In this document: positions 1 to 9,943 of the stretch, one piece after another | Layout: every line of letters starts with the position of its first letter | Position numbering within the stretch: position 1 is the first letter of the stretch | Assembly: GCA_024640845.1 (NCBI GenBank) | Contig: JAHEEE010000009.1 | Coordinates: forward strand, 4,052-68,051 | DNA length: 64,000 nucleotides | Source: Myxococcales bacterium | GTDB taxonomy: Bacteria > Myxococcota_A > Polyangia > Polyangiales > Houyiibacteriaceae | Reading direction: 5' to 3' | Position numbers and translations under genes: made by a program | Notes under the pieces: generated by a model | Databases searched by the model: none | What the model was told of the DNA's origin: nothing | Seen by the model: only the letters and a program-made list of their open reading frames with translations

Positions 1-80
1 TGTTCTCTCTCTCGGGTTGGATCTCTGTTGGCGAGGAGCTTGTTGTAGTCGCGTTTGGCGAGGGTCGTGGCTGCGGGCAT
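1..80 (-). CDS. Possible N-terminus of an unknown protein, cut by the window edge
   Basis: An ATG at 80-78 opens a frame that stays open to the edge of the window and encodes about 26 residues beginning MPAATTLAKRDYNKLL, rich in basic and polar residues. A GGGGA stretch lies about 9 bases upstream and could act as a ribosome binding site, but it is also part of an inverted repeat. The frame follows uvrA on the same strand. I do not recognise the family, and the fragment is too short to be sure it is coding. Confidence 0.3.
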   Translation of the reverse strand, partial: MPAATTLAKRDYNKLLANRDPTRERE

Positions 81-82
81 TG

Positions 83-107
83 AATCTCGTCCCCGGGGGA
101 CGGGATT
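83..107. repeat. REP-like GGGGAC inverted repeat downstream of uvrA
   Basis: Two 12-base arms (AATCTCGTCCCC and GGGGACGGGATT) flank a single G and pair at 11 of 12 positions. The hairpin lies between the uvrA stop and the next possible gene on the same strand. No T-run follows it, so it is not a classical intrinsic terminator. The GGGGAC...GTCCC core resembles short REP palindromes often associated with REP-associated transposases; that link is inference. Confidence 0.45.
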
Positions 108-120
108 GGCACGGACCACC

Positions 121-3100
121 TCAGCGCTGAAGCTCGCGCCTCAGCACCTCCCCGGTGTGACTCCGCTTGCGCTTTGCGATCGTCTCGGGAGTCCCTTGCG
201 CTACGACGCGGCCGCCGTGGGTGCCGCCCTCGGGTCCCAGGTCGATGACCCAGTCCGCGGCAAGCATGACGTCGGGGTGATGCTCGATCACGGCGACGGT
301 GTCGCCGCGCCCAACGAGGCGATCGAGCACGCCGAGCAAACGGTCGACATCGTCGCGGTGCAGGCCCGTCGTTGGCTCATCCATCACGTAGAGTGTGGGT
401 CCGGTGTTCAGGCCGGTTGCGAGCTCCGAGACGAGCTTGATCCGCTGGGCCTCGCCGCCGCTCAGCGTGTTCGAGGCTTGCCCGAGGTGCAGGTATCCGA
501 GACCGAGCTCATCGAGGAGCTTCAGTGGCTCGCGGATCTTGTTGACGGGAGAGAAGACTTCCACAGCTTCCGACACTTCCAATTGCAGGAGCTCGCCGGC
601 GTTCAGGCCCTGCCAACGGACGGACAGAGTCTCCGGCGTGAACCGCATCCCGTTGCAGGTTTCGCAAGGGATGTCGACGTCCGGCAGGAACGACATCTCG
701 ACGTGTATGGAGCCCTGCCCTTCACATTCGGGGCAGCGACCCTCTTTGACGTTGAAGGAAAACCGGCTGGCAGTGTAGCCGCGAGCGCGCGCTTCGGGCG
801 TCCCGGCCAGCAGTTGTCGGACCGTGTTCCAAATGCCGATGTAGGTCGCGGGCACCGAGCGGGGTGTGCGTCCGATCGGGCTCTGATCGACCTCGATGGC
901 GCGTTTGAGCGATTTGAATCCGGAGATCCCGTCGAAGCGGCCGGGCGGCGCGTCGTTGACCATGCCGACCGCCTCGCGCGTGGCGCGAAGCAGGACCTCC
1001 CGCACGAGCGAGCTCTTCCCCGACCCACTGACCCCGGTGACGACGACGAAACGCTCGAGAGGGAACCGCACGTCCACATCCTTCAAATTGTGATGTCCCA
1101 CGCCGGTGAGCTCGAGCCAGGTGGCGTCCTGGGTGGGTCGACGCTTCTCCGGGAGCTTCGGAGGCCGTTCGAGGGCCTTGGCGGTCACCGAGCCCTTCAT
1201 GCTTGCGAGCTCGCCTTGCGCGACGATGCGCCCGCCGTGCTTGCCGCCGCCCGGTCCGACGTCGATGACGTGATCAGCCGCCCGAATCGTGTCGGCATCG
1301 TGCTCGACGACGAGCACCGAATTCCCCCGGTCGACCAAGCCACGGAGCGCGCCGACCAGCTGGCCGGTGTCTCTCGGGTGCAAGCCGATGGTCGGCTCGT
1401 CGAGGACGTAAAGCACGCCCGTGAGCCCGCTGCCAAGCTGAGCTGCGAGACGCACGCGCTGCATCTCCCCGCCGCTCAGTGTGTCGGCCGCGCGGCCGAG
1501 GCCCAAATAACCGAGGCCCACTTCCTCGAGGAAGGATAAACGCCGAAGCGCTTCCTGCAGCGGCGTCTTCGCGATGGTGGCGTCGCGGCCTTCGAGATCG
1601 ATCTGCCGCAGCGTCTCGATCGCCTGGGAGACGCTCTGATCGAACAGTCTCGTGATCGACATGTCCGTGACCGTCACACCGCGGGCCAGCGGCGACAGGC
1701 GCGTTTGGTCGCACTGGTCGCAGAGCCGTCTGTCGAGAGCGCGCTTTCGGCGCCGTCCCCGCCACTTCTTTTGAACGATCTCGCCGCGGCCCTCGCACGC
1801 GGGACACTGCCCTTGGCGGGTGTTGAACGAGAAGAAGCGCGGGTCGAGCTCGGGATAGCCGCGACCGCAGCTCGGGCAGGCCCGCGTGCTCGACAACTGC
1901 ATCTGCTCCTTGCCGGAGATGGCCCATGCCGCCCCATCTCCTGTCGAAAGCGCACGTTCGAGCAGCGCTTGCAGCTCGCTGCTATTCGCGGAAACCTGTC
2001 CAATGACGAGCTCCACATCATGCTCGACATACCGGTCGAGCTTCATGCCCGGCTCGAGCGCTTGGATCTTGCCGTCGATGCGGGCCTCGGTGAACCCATC
2101 CTTCTGCGCTTTTCTCAGAAGCTCGCGGTGGATGCCCTTGCGTCCGCGCACCACCGGCGCCAGCAGGCTAACCTTCTTGCTGCCGAATCGGCGCTTCACG
2201 TCGCGCGCGAGCTGCGCCGCCGGCCGAGCTGCGATCGGCACCTTGCACTCGACGCAGTGCAACACGCCGATCCGAGCCCAGATCAGGCGAAGGTAGTGCG
2301 ACACCTCCGTGACCGTGGCGACAGTCGAGTTCGCGCCGGCTCGCGTCATTCGTTGCTCGAGAGACACGCTTGGCGGGACGCCAACGACCTGATCGACGGC
2401 CGGCCGCGGAAGCTGCGGCATGTACTGACGCGCGTAAGGCGAAAGCGTCTCGAGATATCTCCGCTGTCCCTCGGCGAAGAGCACGTCAAACGCGAGCGTG
2501 CTCTTGCCGCTGCCGCTCGGACCCGTGATCACCACCAACTGGTCGCGCGGAATGTGAACGCTGATGTCTTTGAGGTTGTGTTCGCGCGCGTGGGTGATCC
2601 GAATCTCTTGGCGGCTGTTGTCCCGTGTGACCTTCTTCTTTCGAGTGGGCGCGACCTTGGCAAGCGACTTGCCGAGCGCCCGCGCAAGATAGGGCGCCGT
2701 CTGCGAGCGCTTCCGTCGGGCTACGGCCTCCGGGGCGCCCTCGGCAACGATCTTGCCGCCTTCCGCCCCTGCGCCTGGGCCGAGATCGATCACGTGGTCG
2801 GCATGCGCCGCGACCTGCATGTCGTGTTCCACGACGACGACCGTATCGCCACGTTCGACCAGATCATCGAGCACCTTCATCAAGGGTTCGACGTCGTTTG
2901 CATGGAGCCCCGCAGTTGGCTCGTCGAAGATCAGGAGCGAGCCGGGGGCGGCCCTCAACAGCGCTTCCGCCAGCTTGAGACGCTGGGCCTCGCCTCCCGA
3001 GAGCGTGTTGAGCGGTTGCCCGAGGCGCAGGTAGCCAAGCCCTACATCGAGCAGCGGCTGAAGAGCGCGGGAGACCAGCGCGTCCTCCGCGAAGTGCGTG

Positions 3101-5430
3101 GCGGCCTGGCGGGCGGTGAGCTCGAGGACGCCGGCGATGTCGAGGCCCATGTACTCGACGTCGAGAACCGGTCCGACGAAGCGCCTCCCTTGGCACTCCG
3201 GGCAACTGAACATCACGTCGGCCAAGAACTGCATCTCGACAGTCTCGGCGCCATCGCCACGGCACGCTTCGCAGCGGCCGCCGGTGACGTTGAAGGAGAA
3301 GAAGCCTGGCTTGTACCCTCGCTCCTTGGCCAGCGGCTGAGCGCTAAAGCGCTTTCGGAATACATCCCAAATCTTCAAATATGTCGCTGCATTACCCCGT
3401 GAAGTTCGACCGAGTGGGGCTTGGTCGACCCCTACGACCCCGTGCAGCGAGGCAAACCCCGTAAGGCTCGCATGCTCGAGCGGCGCGCCCTCGGCCTTCA
3501 GGCCGAGCTTTCGTTGAACAGCCGGAAGCAGCGTCTCGAGGACCAAGCTGCTCTTGCCGGACCCGCTGACTCCGGTGACGCAGGTCATCACGCCTCGCGG
3601 GAAGGCGACGTCCACCGAGCGCAGGTTGTGACCGGCGGCTCCCTTGATTTCGATCCAGCCTTGCGGCTCGCGCCGTGTCCGCTTTCGCGCCCCATTCACA
3701 CGAAGTGCGGCGCCGGTCGCCGTGTCGGCGTTGCGCAGCGCCGCCGGCGTGCCGTCGAAGACGATCTCCCCGCCGTCTTCGCCCGCGCCCGGACCCAGCT
3801 CGATCACACGGTCGGCACCGAGGATCATCTCCGGGTCATGTTCCACCACGACAGCGATGTTCTCATCCTTCGAAAGCGCGCGGACGACGCTCAGCAGGCG
3901 CTCGACGTCGCGCGGATGCAGCCCGACCGTCGGCTCGTCGAGGACGAACATCGCACCGTTGAGTGTCGCGCCGAGGGCGCTCGTGAGCGCGACGCGCTGC
4001 GTCTCGCCACCCGAAAGCGTGCGCGAGGTCCGGTCGAGCGACAGGTAGCCGAGGCCGACATCGTGCAAGGCCCGCAGCCGTCCAATCGCTTCGCGCCAGA
4101 GCAACGCGGCACCGGCGTCAGCGGCGAACCGCGCCTCTTGCTGCTCCAGAAAAGAGAGTGCATTCGAAGCGGGAAGTCCGTAGAGCTCGGGAAGACTGAG
4201 CCCGTCGATCGACCAGGCGAGAGCCTCGGGCTTGAGCCGGGTGCCGTTGCAGTCCGTGCAGGTCTCGTACTTCCGGTACCGGGACAAAAACACGCGCACA
4301 TGCATCTTGTAGGCGCGCGACTCCATCCATTTGAACCAGCTGCGAATCCCCCACCACCCTTTGGGATAGCCGATCTCATCGCCATCGATCAGCCACTCGA
4401 GCTCGGCCGGTGTCCACTTGTTGAGCGGCTTTCCGAGCGGGATCCTGGCCTTTTTTGCGTGCTTTTTGAGCTCACGGCGTTCCCAAGTCGTGGCCTTGCC
4501 CTGCCACGCACGAATCGCGCCCTCATCCGGCGACAAGTCGTAGTCCGGAATCACGCGGTCGAGGTCGATCTCGATCGTGCGCCCGAAGCCCCTGCATGTC
4601 TCGCAGGCCCCGATGGGGCTATTGAAGCTGAAGAGCCCCGGCGTTGCACGACGAAACGATCGGTCGCAGCTCGGGCAGTGAAGGCCTTCGGAGAACCCGA
4701 GCTCCGTCCCGCCTGCCGACCATACGGAGGCGCGCCCCTCGCCCCGGCGCATCGCGTCCTCGAGCGCTTCGACCAAGCGGTCCTGGTCTCGCGGCCGAGC
4801 GACCGTACGGTCCGCGATGACGTCGACATGCGTGCTGCGCCCGTTGGTGATCTCGCTTGGGCGAACCCCGTCGAGGTCGCGAACCTCGCCGCCGACCCGA
4901 ACGCGCCGATATCCGTTCTTCAAGAGGCCCTCGCGGATACCGATGAAATGCTCGCCGTCGGCGACCGCGACCGGATAGGTGATCAGCACCTTTTGTCCGG
5001 CGAGCTCGCTCAACACGCTTTGCGCTGCGCGCGTCGGGGCGTCGCGGTGCACGAGCGCGCCACACCCCGGGCAGTGAAGCTCGGCCGCGTGGGCCCATAG
5101 GTGTTTCGCGTAGTCAGCGATTTCGGTCATCGTGCCGACGGTGGAGCGGCTGGTGCGGACGGGCGCTTGGCGGTCCACCGCGATTCCGACCGGAACCGGA
5201 TCGAGCTCGTCGACCGGGGGTCGCGAGAGGCGCTCCAGGAACTGGCGCGCGTAGGCGCTGAAGCTTTCGACGTAGCGACGCTGCCCCTCGGCGTACAGGG
5301 TCTTGAAGGCGAGCGACGACTTACCGGCACCCGAGGGTCCGACGACGGCCAGAAACGTGCCCGGCGCGATGTCGAGATCGATCGACCGCAGGTTGTGGGT
5401 ACGCGCGCCTCGAAGTTTGGTGGGCTGCAT
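121..5430 (-). CDS. uvrA: Double-length UvrA (two UvrA units fused in tandem)
   Basis: Excinuclease subunit UvrA recognises bulky DNA lesions and loads UvrB in nucleotide excision repair. This protein has 1769 residues, about twice the roughly 940 usual for UvrA, and contains two complete UvrA-like halves. Walker A motifs lie at about 31-39, 620-628, 970-978 and 1466-1474. LSGGE signatures lie at 472, 810, 1318 and 1656, each followed by a DEPT Walker B. CxxC zinc-module pairs occur in both halves (for example C252/C255 with C276/C279, and C720/C723 with C743/C746). The halves join through a basic linker near 920-945. Since UvrA normally dimerises, the fusion may be a covalent pseudo-dimer. 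It starts with ATG and shows no frameshift. Whether both halves are active, or whether a normal UvrA exists elsewhere in the genome, cannot be seen here. Confidence 0.96.
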   Translation of the reverse strand: MQPTKLRGARTHNLRSIDLDIAPGTFLAVVGPSGAGKSSLAFKTLYAEGQRRYVESFSAYARQFLERLSRPPVDELDPVPVGIAVDRQAPVRTSRSTVGTMTEIADYAKHLWAHAAELHCPGCGALVHRDAPTRAAQSVLSELAGQKVLITYPVAVADGEHFIGIREGLLKNGYRRVRVGGEVRDLDGVRPSEITNGRSTHVDVIADRTVARPRDQDRLVEALEDAMRRGEGRASVWSAGGTELGFSEGLHCPSCDRSFRRATPGLFSFNSPIGACETCRGFGRTIEIDLDRVIPDYDLSPDEGAIRAWQGKATTWERRELKKHAKKARIPLGKPLNKWTPAELEWLIDGDEIGYPKGWWGIRSWFKWMESRAYKMHVRVFLSRYRKYETCTDCNGTRLKPEALAWSIDGLSLPELYGLPASNALSFLEQQEARFAADAGAALLWREAIGRLRALHDVGLGYLSLDRTSRTLSGGETQRVALTSALGATLNGAMFVLDEPTVGLHPRDVERLLSVVRALSKDENIAVVVEHDPEMILGADRVIELGPGAGEDGGEIVFDGTPAALRNADTATGAALRVNGARKRTRREPQGWIEIKGAAGHNLRSVDVAFPRGVMTCVTGVSGSGKSSLVLETLLPAVQRKLGLKAEGAPLEHASLTGFASLHGVVGVDQAPLGRTSRGNAATYLKIWDVFRKRFSAQPLAKERGYKPGFFSFNVTGGRCEACRGDGAETVEMQFLADVMFSCPECQGRRFVGPVLDVEYMGLDIAGVLELTARQAATHFAEDALVSRALQPLLDVGLGYLRLGQPLNTLSGGEAQRLKLAEALLRAAPGSLLIFDEPTAGLHANDVEPLMKVLDDLVERGDTVVVVEHDMQVAAHADHVIDLGPGAGAEGGKIVAEGAPEAVARRKRSQTAPYLARALGKSLAKVAPTRKKKVTRDNSRQEIRITHAREHNLKDISVHIPRDQLVVITGPSGSGKSTLAFDVLFAEGQRRYLETLSPYARQYMPQLPRPAVDQVVGVPPSVSLEQRMTRAGANSTVATVTEVSHYLRLIWARIGVLHCVECKVPIAARPAAQLARDVKRRFGSKKVSLLAPVVRGRKGIHRELLRKAQKDGFTEARIDGKIQALEPGMKLDRYVEHDVELVIGQVSANSSELQALLERALSTGDGAAWAISGKEQMQLSSTRACPSCGRGYPELDPRFFSFNTRQGQCPACEGRGEIVQKKWRGRRRKRALDRRLCDQCDQTRLSPLARGVTVTDMSITRLFDQSVSQAIETLRQIDLEGRDATIAKTPLQEALRRLSFLEEVGLGYLGLGRAADTLSGGEMQRVRLAAQLGSGLTGVLYVLDEPTIGLHPRDTGQLVGALRGLVDRGNSVLVVEHDADTIRAADHVIDVGPGGGKHGGRIVAQGELASMKGSVTAKALERPPKLPEKRRPTQDATWLELTGVGHHNLKDVDVRFPLERFVVVTGVSGSGKSSLVREVLLRATREAVGMVNDAPPGRFDGISGFKSLKRAIEVDQSPIGRTPRSVPATYIGIWNTVRQLLAGTPEARARGYTASRFSFNVKEGRCPECEGQGSIHVEMSFLPDVDIPCETCNGMRFTPETLSVRWQGLNAGELLQLEVSEAVEVFSPVNKIREPLKLLDELGLGYLHLGQASNTLSGGEAQRIKLVSELATGLNTGPTLYVMDEPTTGLHRDDVDRLLGVLDRLVGRGDTVAVIEHHPDVMLAADWVIDLGPEGGTHGGRVVAQGTPETIAKRKRSHTGEVLRRELQR

Positions 5431-5473
5431 GGACGGGCCGTGTTTCTAGGATGACCGCCTCCGATGTCCAGGA

Positions 5474-7687
5474 CTAACGGCGACCCCAGCGTCTTCGGAG
5501 GACCCAAGTCGCGCCCAGCACGCCGATCGTGAGAAAAATGAACCACGGGTTCGACAGTGGCTGCTTGGACACGAGGCCTGCGGCTCGGCGCGTCGTCGAC
5601 GCCAGCTCCGAGAGAGCCGGTACGCCACTCACGCCGAGAAACGCCCTTCCCCCGGTACGTTCAGCGAGGGCTTGGAGCTCGGCTGGCAATGGCTCGAGAT
5701 CTGCAAGCTCATCGCCGCTCTCTTCCACGATGAAGACCTCTCGGGCGATCTCCTGCTCGCCGACTGAGGCGATGATCTCGTATGCGCCGCCCTCAGCCGG
5801 TCCCGCAAGCGTCGCCCGGACGCGTCCTTCGTCATCGGTGTCGACGACGATCGCTCCAGCATCGTCTTCGGACGGCTCGAAGCGGAGCGTCGCGCGCGCG
5901 TTCCGCATGGGCTCGTAGCGCTCGTCACGCAGTAGCCCCGAGACCTCGATATCCGCACCCATGCTGTAGCGTTCTCGGTCGGTCGAAATCCGCGCCGGCT
6001 CGAGCAGTGGATCTCGGGTGAGCCAGCGAACCATGCGATCCCAGAAGAGCTCGTACTCGTCGGAGCCGACTGTCACATCGTCGGCCGCGAATCTCCAGCG
6101 CCAAGTCGCGTCGGTCATCAGGGCAGCGGAGCGGCCTCTTCCCGCTTCGCCGACGACGAGGATCGGCAGCTTGCGGCCGTCGAGCCGCGCCCTCGGATGA
6201 TGGAGGAGCACCTGAGCGCCCTCTTTGACGCCCGCGACGCGGTTCGCCCCCTGGAGCCGTGGAAGCGATTGCCAGGTCTGCCGACTGAGCCCAGGGTCCG
6301 GGCCGAGCGCAACAATCGGATGACGGGCGAGCCCTTTCTCAACCTCGGCTCGAAAGCTCCCCTTGATGGCGCCGGGCGATCCGATCTTCACCGGTAGAAT
6401 CTCCTCGATCGGGGTCCCGCTGTAGCGCCCCTCCGCAAACGACCGGTCACCGCCAATCATCACGAACGAACCGCCTCGTTGCACGTAGTCGCGAATGCGG
6501 GGCAGGTACGTGGCCATTTCATACGGTGCGTAGTCGAAGTTCTGAAAGATCACGATATCGAAGCTCCCGAGGTGCTCGCGAAAGAGCTCGTCGGTCGGGA
6601 ACGGAATCAGCGCAAGCTCGTTGGTGGGGGCCGCGGTCAGGTCCGCCGCCGCGCGCAGGATGAAGAAGGAAACGAGGTCGACCGACCCGTCCCGCTTTAG
6701 GAAATCGCGAAGGAAGCGAACGTCCCAGCTCGGGCGGCCGGCCACCAGAAGTGCGCGCAAACGTTCGCGCCCGACGCGAAGGAGCGCGGCACGCGCGTTG
6801 TTCTCCGGCACCTCGTCCTCGTTCATCGTAGGAATCAACACGCGATAGAGCGAGCGCCCAATCCGCTTGGGCGTCACCTCGAAGGCGACCGTGGCTCGAC
6901 CATTCGCGTCGAGCACGGCAACGGACTCCTGCTCCATTCGGTCCTCGTGCCAAAGCTGCACGCGAAGCTCCCGGTCGCGGAGCGCTCCGAGGGCGCGGAC
7001 GTCGGCCCGAATGATCGCATCGACGCCGACGTACGCGGTGGTATCCGCTCGAAGAGAAACGACGGCCTGATCGTCCAGGGGATCGTCTCCGCCCACGATC
7101 ACCGCGTGCACGGCGGGCGAGTCAGCGTCGAGCGCAATCGAGTCTGTCCGGAAGCGCTTGTCGGCACCATCGGTTACGACGATGACGGAGCCGATCTCGC
7201 GACCAGCGTCGTTTGTAAGCGCGTGATCGAGCGCCTCCCGGAGGTTCGTCGTATCGTCCCTAGGTCGATAGCTTTCAGCGAGGCCATCCCAAACGGCCCC
7301 GCGCGTGCTCGAGCCAAACAGGTAAACGACGGGGCTCACGCGGCCGTCCTCTTGCCATTCGGAGACGAGCGCGCGAACGGCATCGGCTCTCGAGCCACTC
7401 GCACCGGAGAGCGTCATGCTTCGGGAGTTGTCGAGCAATACTGCGGTCCCTCCCGCGACCTCTTCGAAGGTCTCACGAACGAGGGTGATCTGAAGCACGA
7501 GCAGATAGACGCAGAGGATGCCAAGCCCGCCGAGGCCGCCGAGTGCGACTCGCCGCCACCAGTCGCTCTCACCCCGGATCGAACGCAGCTCGAAGAGCCA
7601 AAGGGCCAACAATCCGAGCCCTATCACCCACGCGGTCGTGGCCCCTCCCGGGATACCGAGCTGCCATTGCCACCCGCCGACGTCCAC
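5474..7687 (-). CDS. Membrane protein with von Willebrand-type domain and glutamine-amidotransferase-like fold
   Basis: This 737-residue protein has two N-terminal membrane helices (about 18-33 and 48-68). A von Willebrand A-like domain follows, with an intact MIDAS signature DNSRS at 86-90 and a later VIVVTDGAD strand. The middle contains a class I amidotransferase-like region (a VRFLRDFLKRDG segment and a GGSFVMIGGDRSF segment) of the kind found in BatA-like and large periplasmic VWA proteins. A final transmembrane helix ends in RRRWGRR. The protein should lie mostly in the periplasm. The GTG start lies four bases beyond the stop of the upstream DUF4159 gene, so the two are probably co-translated. 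The pair resembles the end of MoxR/DUF58/VWA clusters, but no MoxR gene is in the window. Its substrate is unknown. Confidence 0.85.
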   Translation of the reverse strand: MDVGGWQWQLGIPGGATTAWVIGLGLLALWLFELRSIRGESDWWRRVALGGLGGLGILCVYLLVLQITLVRETFEEVAGGTAVLLDNSRSMTLSGASGSRADAVRALVSEWQEDGRVSPVVYLFGSSTRGAVWDGLAESYRPRDDTTNLREALDHALTNDAGREIGSVIVVTDGADKRFRTDSIALDADSPAVHAVIVGGDDPLDDQAVVSLRADTTAYVGVDAIIRADVRALGALRDRELRVQLWHEDRMEQESVAVLDANGRATVAFEVTPKRIGRSLYRVLIPTMNEDEVPENNARAALLRVGRERLRALLVAGRPSWDVRFLRDFLKRDGSVDLVSFFILRAAADLTAAPTNELALIPFPTDELFREHLGSFDIVIFQNFDYAPYEMATYLPRIRDYVQRGGSFVMIGGDRSFAEGRYSGTPIEEILPVKIGSPGAIKGSFRAEVEKGLARHPIVALGPDPGLSRQTWQSLPRLQGANRVAGVKEGAQVLLHHPRARLDGRKLPILVVGEAGRGRSAALMTDATWRWRFAADDVTVGSDEYELFWDRMVRWLTRDPLLEPARISTDRERYSMGADIEVSGLLRDERYEPMRNARATLRFEPSEDDAGAIVVDTDDEGRVRATLAGPAEGGAYEIIASVGEQEIAREVFIVEESGDELADLEPLPAELQALAERTGGRAFLGVSGVPALSELASTTRRAAGLVSKQPLSNPWFIFLTIGVLGATWVLRRRWGRR

Positions 7688-7690
7688 GCT

Positions 7691-8458
7691 TCAGCGCCCC
7701 GCCCCGCGCCGACGCATGATGAAAGGAGCATGCACCTGGTCGTCTTTGTAGTCGGTGCACAACGCGTACAGCACCAAATTCACCCCGAGACGTATCGCAC
7801 GCTCGCGCTGCCCCTCGCCCCCGGGAACCACGGCCTGGCTCCACGCTCCGAGCTTGTCTCGTTGCAGAGCTCCGCCGAGGTCGTGGCGCGAATATACGAT
7901 CGCGATTCGATCTCCGTATGTGACACCCTCGAGAAACGCGGGGCCCTCCACACGCCCCATCGGCCGGTTCAGCAGGTAAAAAGAGCGATAGATAGTGTGG
8001 TCGCTCGAGATTGGCTTCAGGGGCGTTGCGGGAAAAGCGCGAAGAAGCTCGCGGCGAACGGCGCGGTCGAAGCCTTCTCCGCCGGCGGTGGCATCGTCGA
8101 TGAGGACGAATCCGCCGCGGTGAATGTACTTCCGCAGACCCTCGATCGCTTCTTCGCTCAACGGTGGGAACTCTTGGTTCCCGCGCCAGTAGAGGAACGG
8201 GCTTCGAAACAAAGACGCCTTGTCGAGCCGCGTGCGCCCGGGCTCGAGTATCGGCTCGACGCTCGAACGCTTGCGCACCTCCCACGCGAGACGCTCGGTG
8301 ACGCTGAGCGCCTCCTCGACCCCTCCTCCTAGGTCGAGCGAGACGAGCTCGACTCCTGTCGCGTCGCCGAACGCCATTGCGCGATGGGCCGGCACTACTG
8401 AAAGGCAGGTCAGTACCAACGAAAGGCGACCCAGACGCACCCCAATGACGGCCCGCAT
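7691..8458 (-). CDS. DUF4159 domain secreted protein
   Basis: A 255-residue protein with an N-terminal signal sequence ending near an AHRAMA processing site, followed by a DUF4159 region. Visible elements are LFRSPFLYWRGN, then EEAIEGLRKYIHRGGFVLIDDA, which resembles the early strand-helix-strand of the amidotransferase-like fold, and a YGDRIAIVYSRHDLGG segment. Function is not established for the family. It usually accompanies VWA/MoxR/DUF58 genes, and here it directly precedes a VWA membrane protein. The ATG at 8458 was chosen because the frame upstream lies opposite the apbE-like gene and has antisense composition. The divergent apbE-like start is only about 75 bases away, so the two promoters must share that short interval. 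Confidence 0.82.
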   Translation of the reverse strand: MRAVIGVRLGRLSLVLTCLSVVPAHRAMAFGDATGVELVSLDLGGGVEEALSVTERLAWEVRKRSSVEPILEPGRTRLDKASLFRSPFLYWRGNQEFPPLSEEAIEGLRKYIHRGGFVLIDDATAGGEGFDRAVRRELLRAFPATPLKPISSDHTIYRSFYLLNRPMGRVEGPAFLEGVTYGDRIAIVYSRHDLGGALQRDKLGAWSQAVVPGGEGQRERAIRLGVNLVLYALCTDYKDDQVHAPFIMRRRGAGR

Positions 8459-8533
8459 GCTGAGAGGCGTACCAACCGTGTGCGAAAGCGCAAGCGGGTT
8501 GACGCGACGGCGGTTCACGACGAAGGTTGCGCC

Positions 8534-9616
8534 GTGCTTTGCACCCGTGCCGCGTATTGCTTGCTCGCATTGGCGATCGGTTGCCAGAGCAAGAGCGGGA
8601 CGACCGAACCGGCGTTGCCCGGCGAGGTCGCCAACACCTCGAGCTCTCCCTTGCTCACGCGCACGCGACCTTTGATGAGCACGGTGTTCCGGATTCAAGT
8701 GGAATCTCCGCCCGACAACGCGGAGAACATCATTCGCACTGCGTTCCAAGAGATCGAGCGATTGGAAACCGTGCTCTCCGAATGGCGTGACGACAGCGAC
8801 ATTGCCATGGTCAACGCGCTCGCAGGACAGAAGCCCGTCAAAGTCAGCGACGACACGTTGCGCGTCGTCGACGCAGGTGTCGATGTGTCGATGTGGTCGC
8901 GTGGTGCATTCGATCTGTCGTGGGCGGCGCTCTGGGGCCTCTACGACTTTCGCCCCGATTCGATCAAGATCCCGAGCGCCGACGACATCAAGCCCCGCCT
9001 CAAGCTCATCGACTACAGGAACATCCGCATCAGCAAGAAGTACAACACCGTGTTCTTGAAGAAGCGCGGGATGGCGATCGGCACCGGCGGCATTGCCAAA
9101 GGCTACGCACTGGACCACGCGGGGGCGATTCTGCGCGGCGGTGGTGTCGACAACTACATGATTTTCGGCGGCGGTCAGGTGCAAGTCCACGGCCGACGCG
9201 ACGGACGCCCCTGGCGCGTCGGAATCCAGCATCCCCGCGACCCGAAGAGCTATTTCGCGTCTCTCGAGTCGACCGGGGCCTCGTTTTCGACTTCCGGAGA
9301 CTATGAGCATGCGGTATTCGACGGCACAGGAAAGCGCTGGCACCACATCATCGACACCAAGACCGGCCGTCCCGCCGACAAGTCTCTCTCCGTTACCATC
9401 ATGACCGCCGAGGGCATCTACGCAGACGCTCTCAGCACCGCCGCCTTCGTGCTCGGCCCCGAGAAGGCCCTCAAGATGCTCGGCCGAATCGCCTACCCGG
9501 CCGAAGCCGTCATCGTCGGCGCCGACTGCCGCGTCTACATGACGCCCAAAGCCAAGAAGCGGATACGCTGGAACGTCGATCTCGTCGACGGCCGGTTGCC
9601 CAACTGCAAGCCTTAG
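8534..9616 (+). CDS. apbE: ApbE-like FAD:protein FMN transferase, lipoprotein
   Basis: ApbE-family enzymes move FMN from FAD onto a threonine of target proteins outside the cytoplasm, for example NqrB/C or RnfD/G. The GTG start is preferred because AAGG lies seven to eight bases upstream and because it gives a compact lipoprotein signal ending in the lipobox LAIGC. Family landmarks are LMSTVFRIQV near the mature N-terminus, GTGGIAKGYALD in the centre (the FAD-binding GGIAKG loop), and ADALSTAAFVLGPEKAL near the C-terminus. The length (360 residues) is normal. No obvious flavinylation target (Nqr, Rnf or FMN-bind protein) is nearby, so the substrate is unknown. Its stop abuts the stop of the next minus-strand gene with no spacer. 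Confidence 0.9.
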   Translation: MLCTRAAYCLLALAIGCQSKSGTTEPALPGEVANTSSSPLLTRTRPLMSTVFRIQVESPPDNAENIIRTAFQEIERLETVLSEWRDDSDIAMVNALAGQKPVKVSDDTLRVVDAGVDVSMWSRGAFDLSWAALWGLYDFRPDSIKIPSADDIKPRLKLIDYRNIRISKKYNTVFLKKRGMAIGTGGIAKGYALDHAGAILRGGGVDNYMIFGGGQVQVHGRRDGRPWRVGIQHPRDPKSYFASLESTGASFSTSGDYEHAVFDGTGKRWHHIIDTKTGRPADKSLSVTIMTAEGIYADALSTAAFVLGPEKALKMLGRIAYPAEAVIVGADCRVYMTPKAKKRIRWNVDLVDGRLPNCKP

Positions 9617-9943
9617 CTAGGAGGTCGAACGCAGCGCGAGGTGTCGCGCAAACGCCGGACGTACCGACCCAAGCACGACGTCAGCCGTCTGCTCCATGAG
9701 CTTCGCATGCGACCGAGCCTCGGGGGATTGGGTGGCCGAACGGATCACGATCAGAAACTCGGCTTCAACATCGCGGTGCGCTTCGGTTGCGCCCGCATCC
9801 CTCAAACAAGCAACGAACTGCTCCGCAGCGGAGCCGTCGTGCGCGTCTGCAATTGAAAGGATCCGATCACCGAGCGTGACGAAGATGGGCTCGGAAGGAA
9901 CGTGGTCACGCGGCCCACCGACGACGTGGAGCGCGCGCTTCAA
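9617..9943 (-). CDS. Small conserved-looking protein coupled to thioredoxin gene
   Basis: A 108-residue protein with no family I can name. The proposed TTG start overlaps the thioredoxin stop in a TTGA arrangement, typical of translational coupling. The sequence begins MKRALHVVGGPRDH and has alternating hydrophobic strands (IFVTLGDRILSIAD, AEFLIVIRSA) and a helical segment, consistent with a small folded cytoplasmic protein. There is no signal peptide, membrane helix or cysteine pair. Two facts support it: the coupling and the exact abutment of its stop against the apbE stop. A longer start upstream would lie wholly within the thioredoxin gene and is not preferred. Function is unknown. Confidence 0.5.
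   Translation of the reverse strand: MKRALHVVGGPRDHVPSEPIFVTLGDRILSIADAHDGSAAEQFVACLRDAGATEAHRDVEAEFLIVIRSATQSPEARSHAKLMEQTADVVLGSVRPAFARHLALRSTS

Noticed and set aside
55-1539. 494-codon open frame on the plus strand
   Set aside because: It lies opposite uvrA, has antisense-like Arg/Ala/Gly composition and no recognisable domain.
1705-5100. Two frames of 565 and 559 codons on the plus strand opposite uvrA
   Set aside because: Both are GC-driven shadows of the uvrA frame; neither has a ribosome binding site or domain.
6947-8332. 461-codon plus-strand frame
   Set aside because: Opposite the VWA and DUF4159 genes, which have clear domain motifs; the shadow has none.
8459-9346. Long N-terminal extension of the DUF4159 frame
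   Set aside because: It would overlap the apbE-like gene on the other strand and reads as antisense sequence. The ATG at 8458 begins a proper signal peptide.
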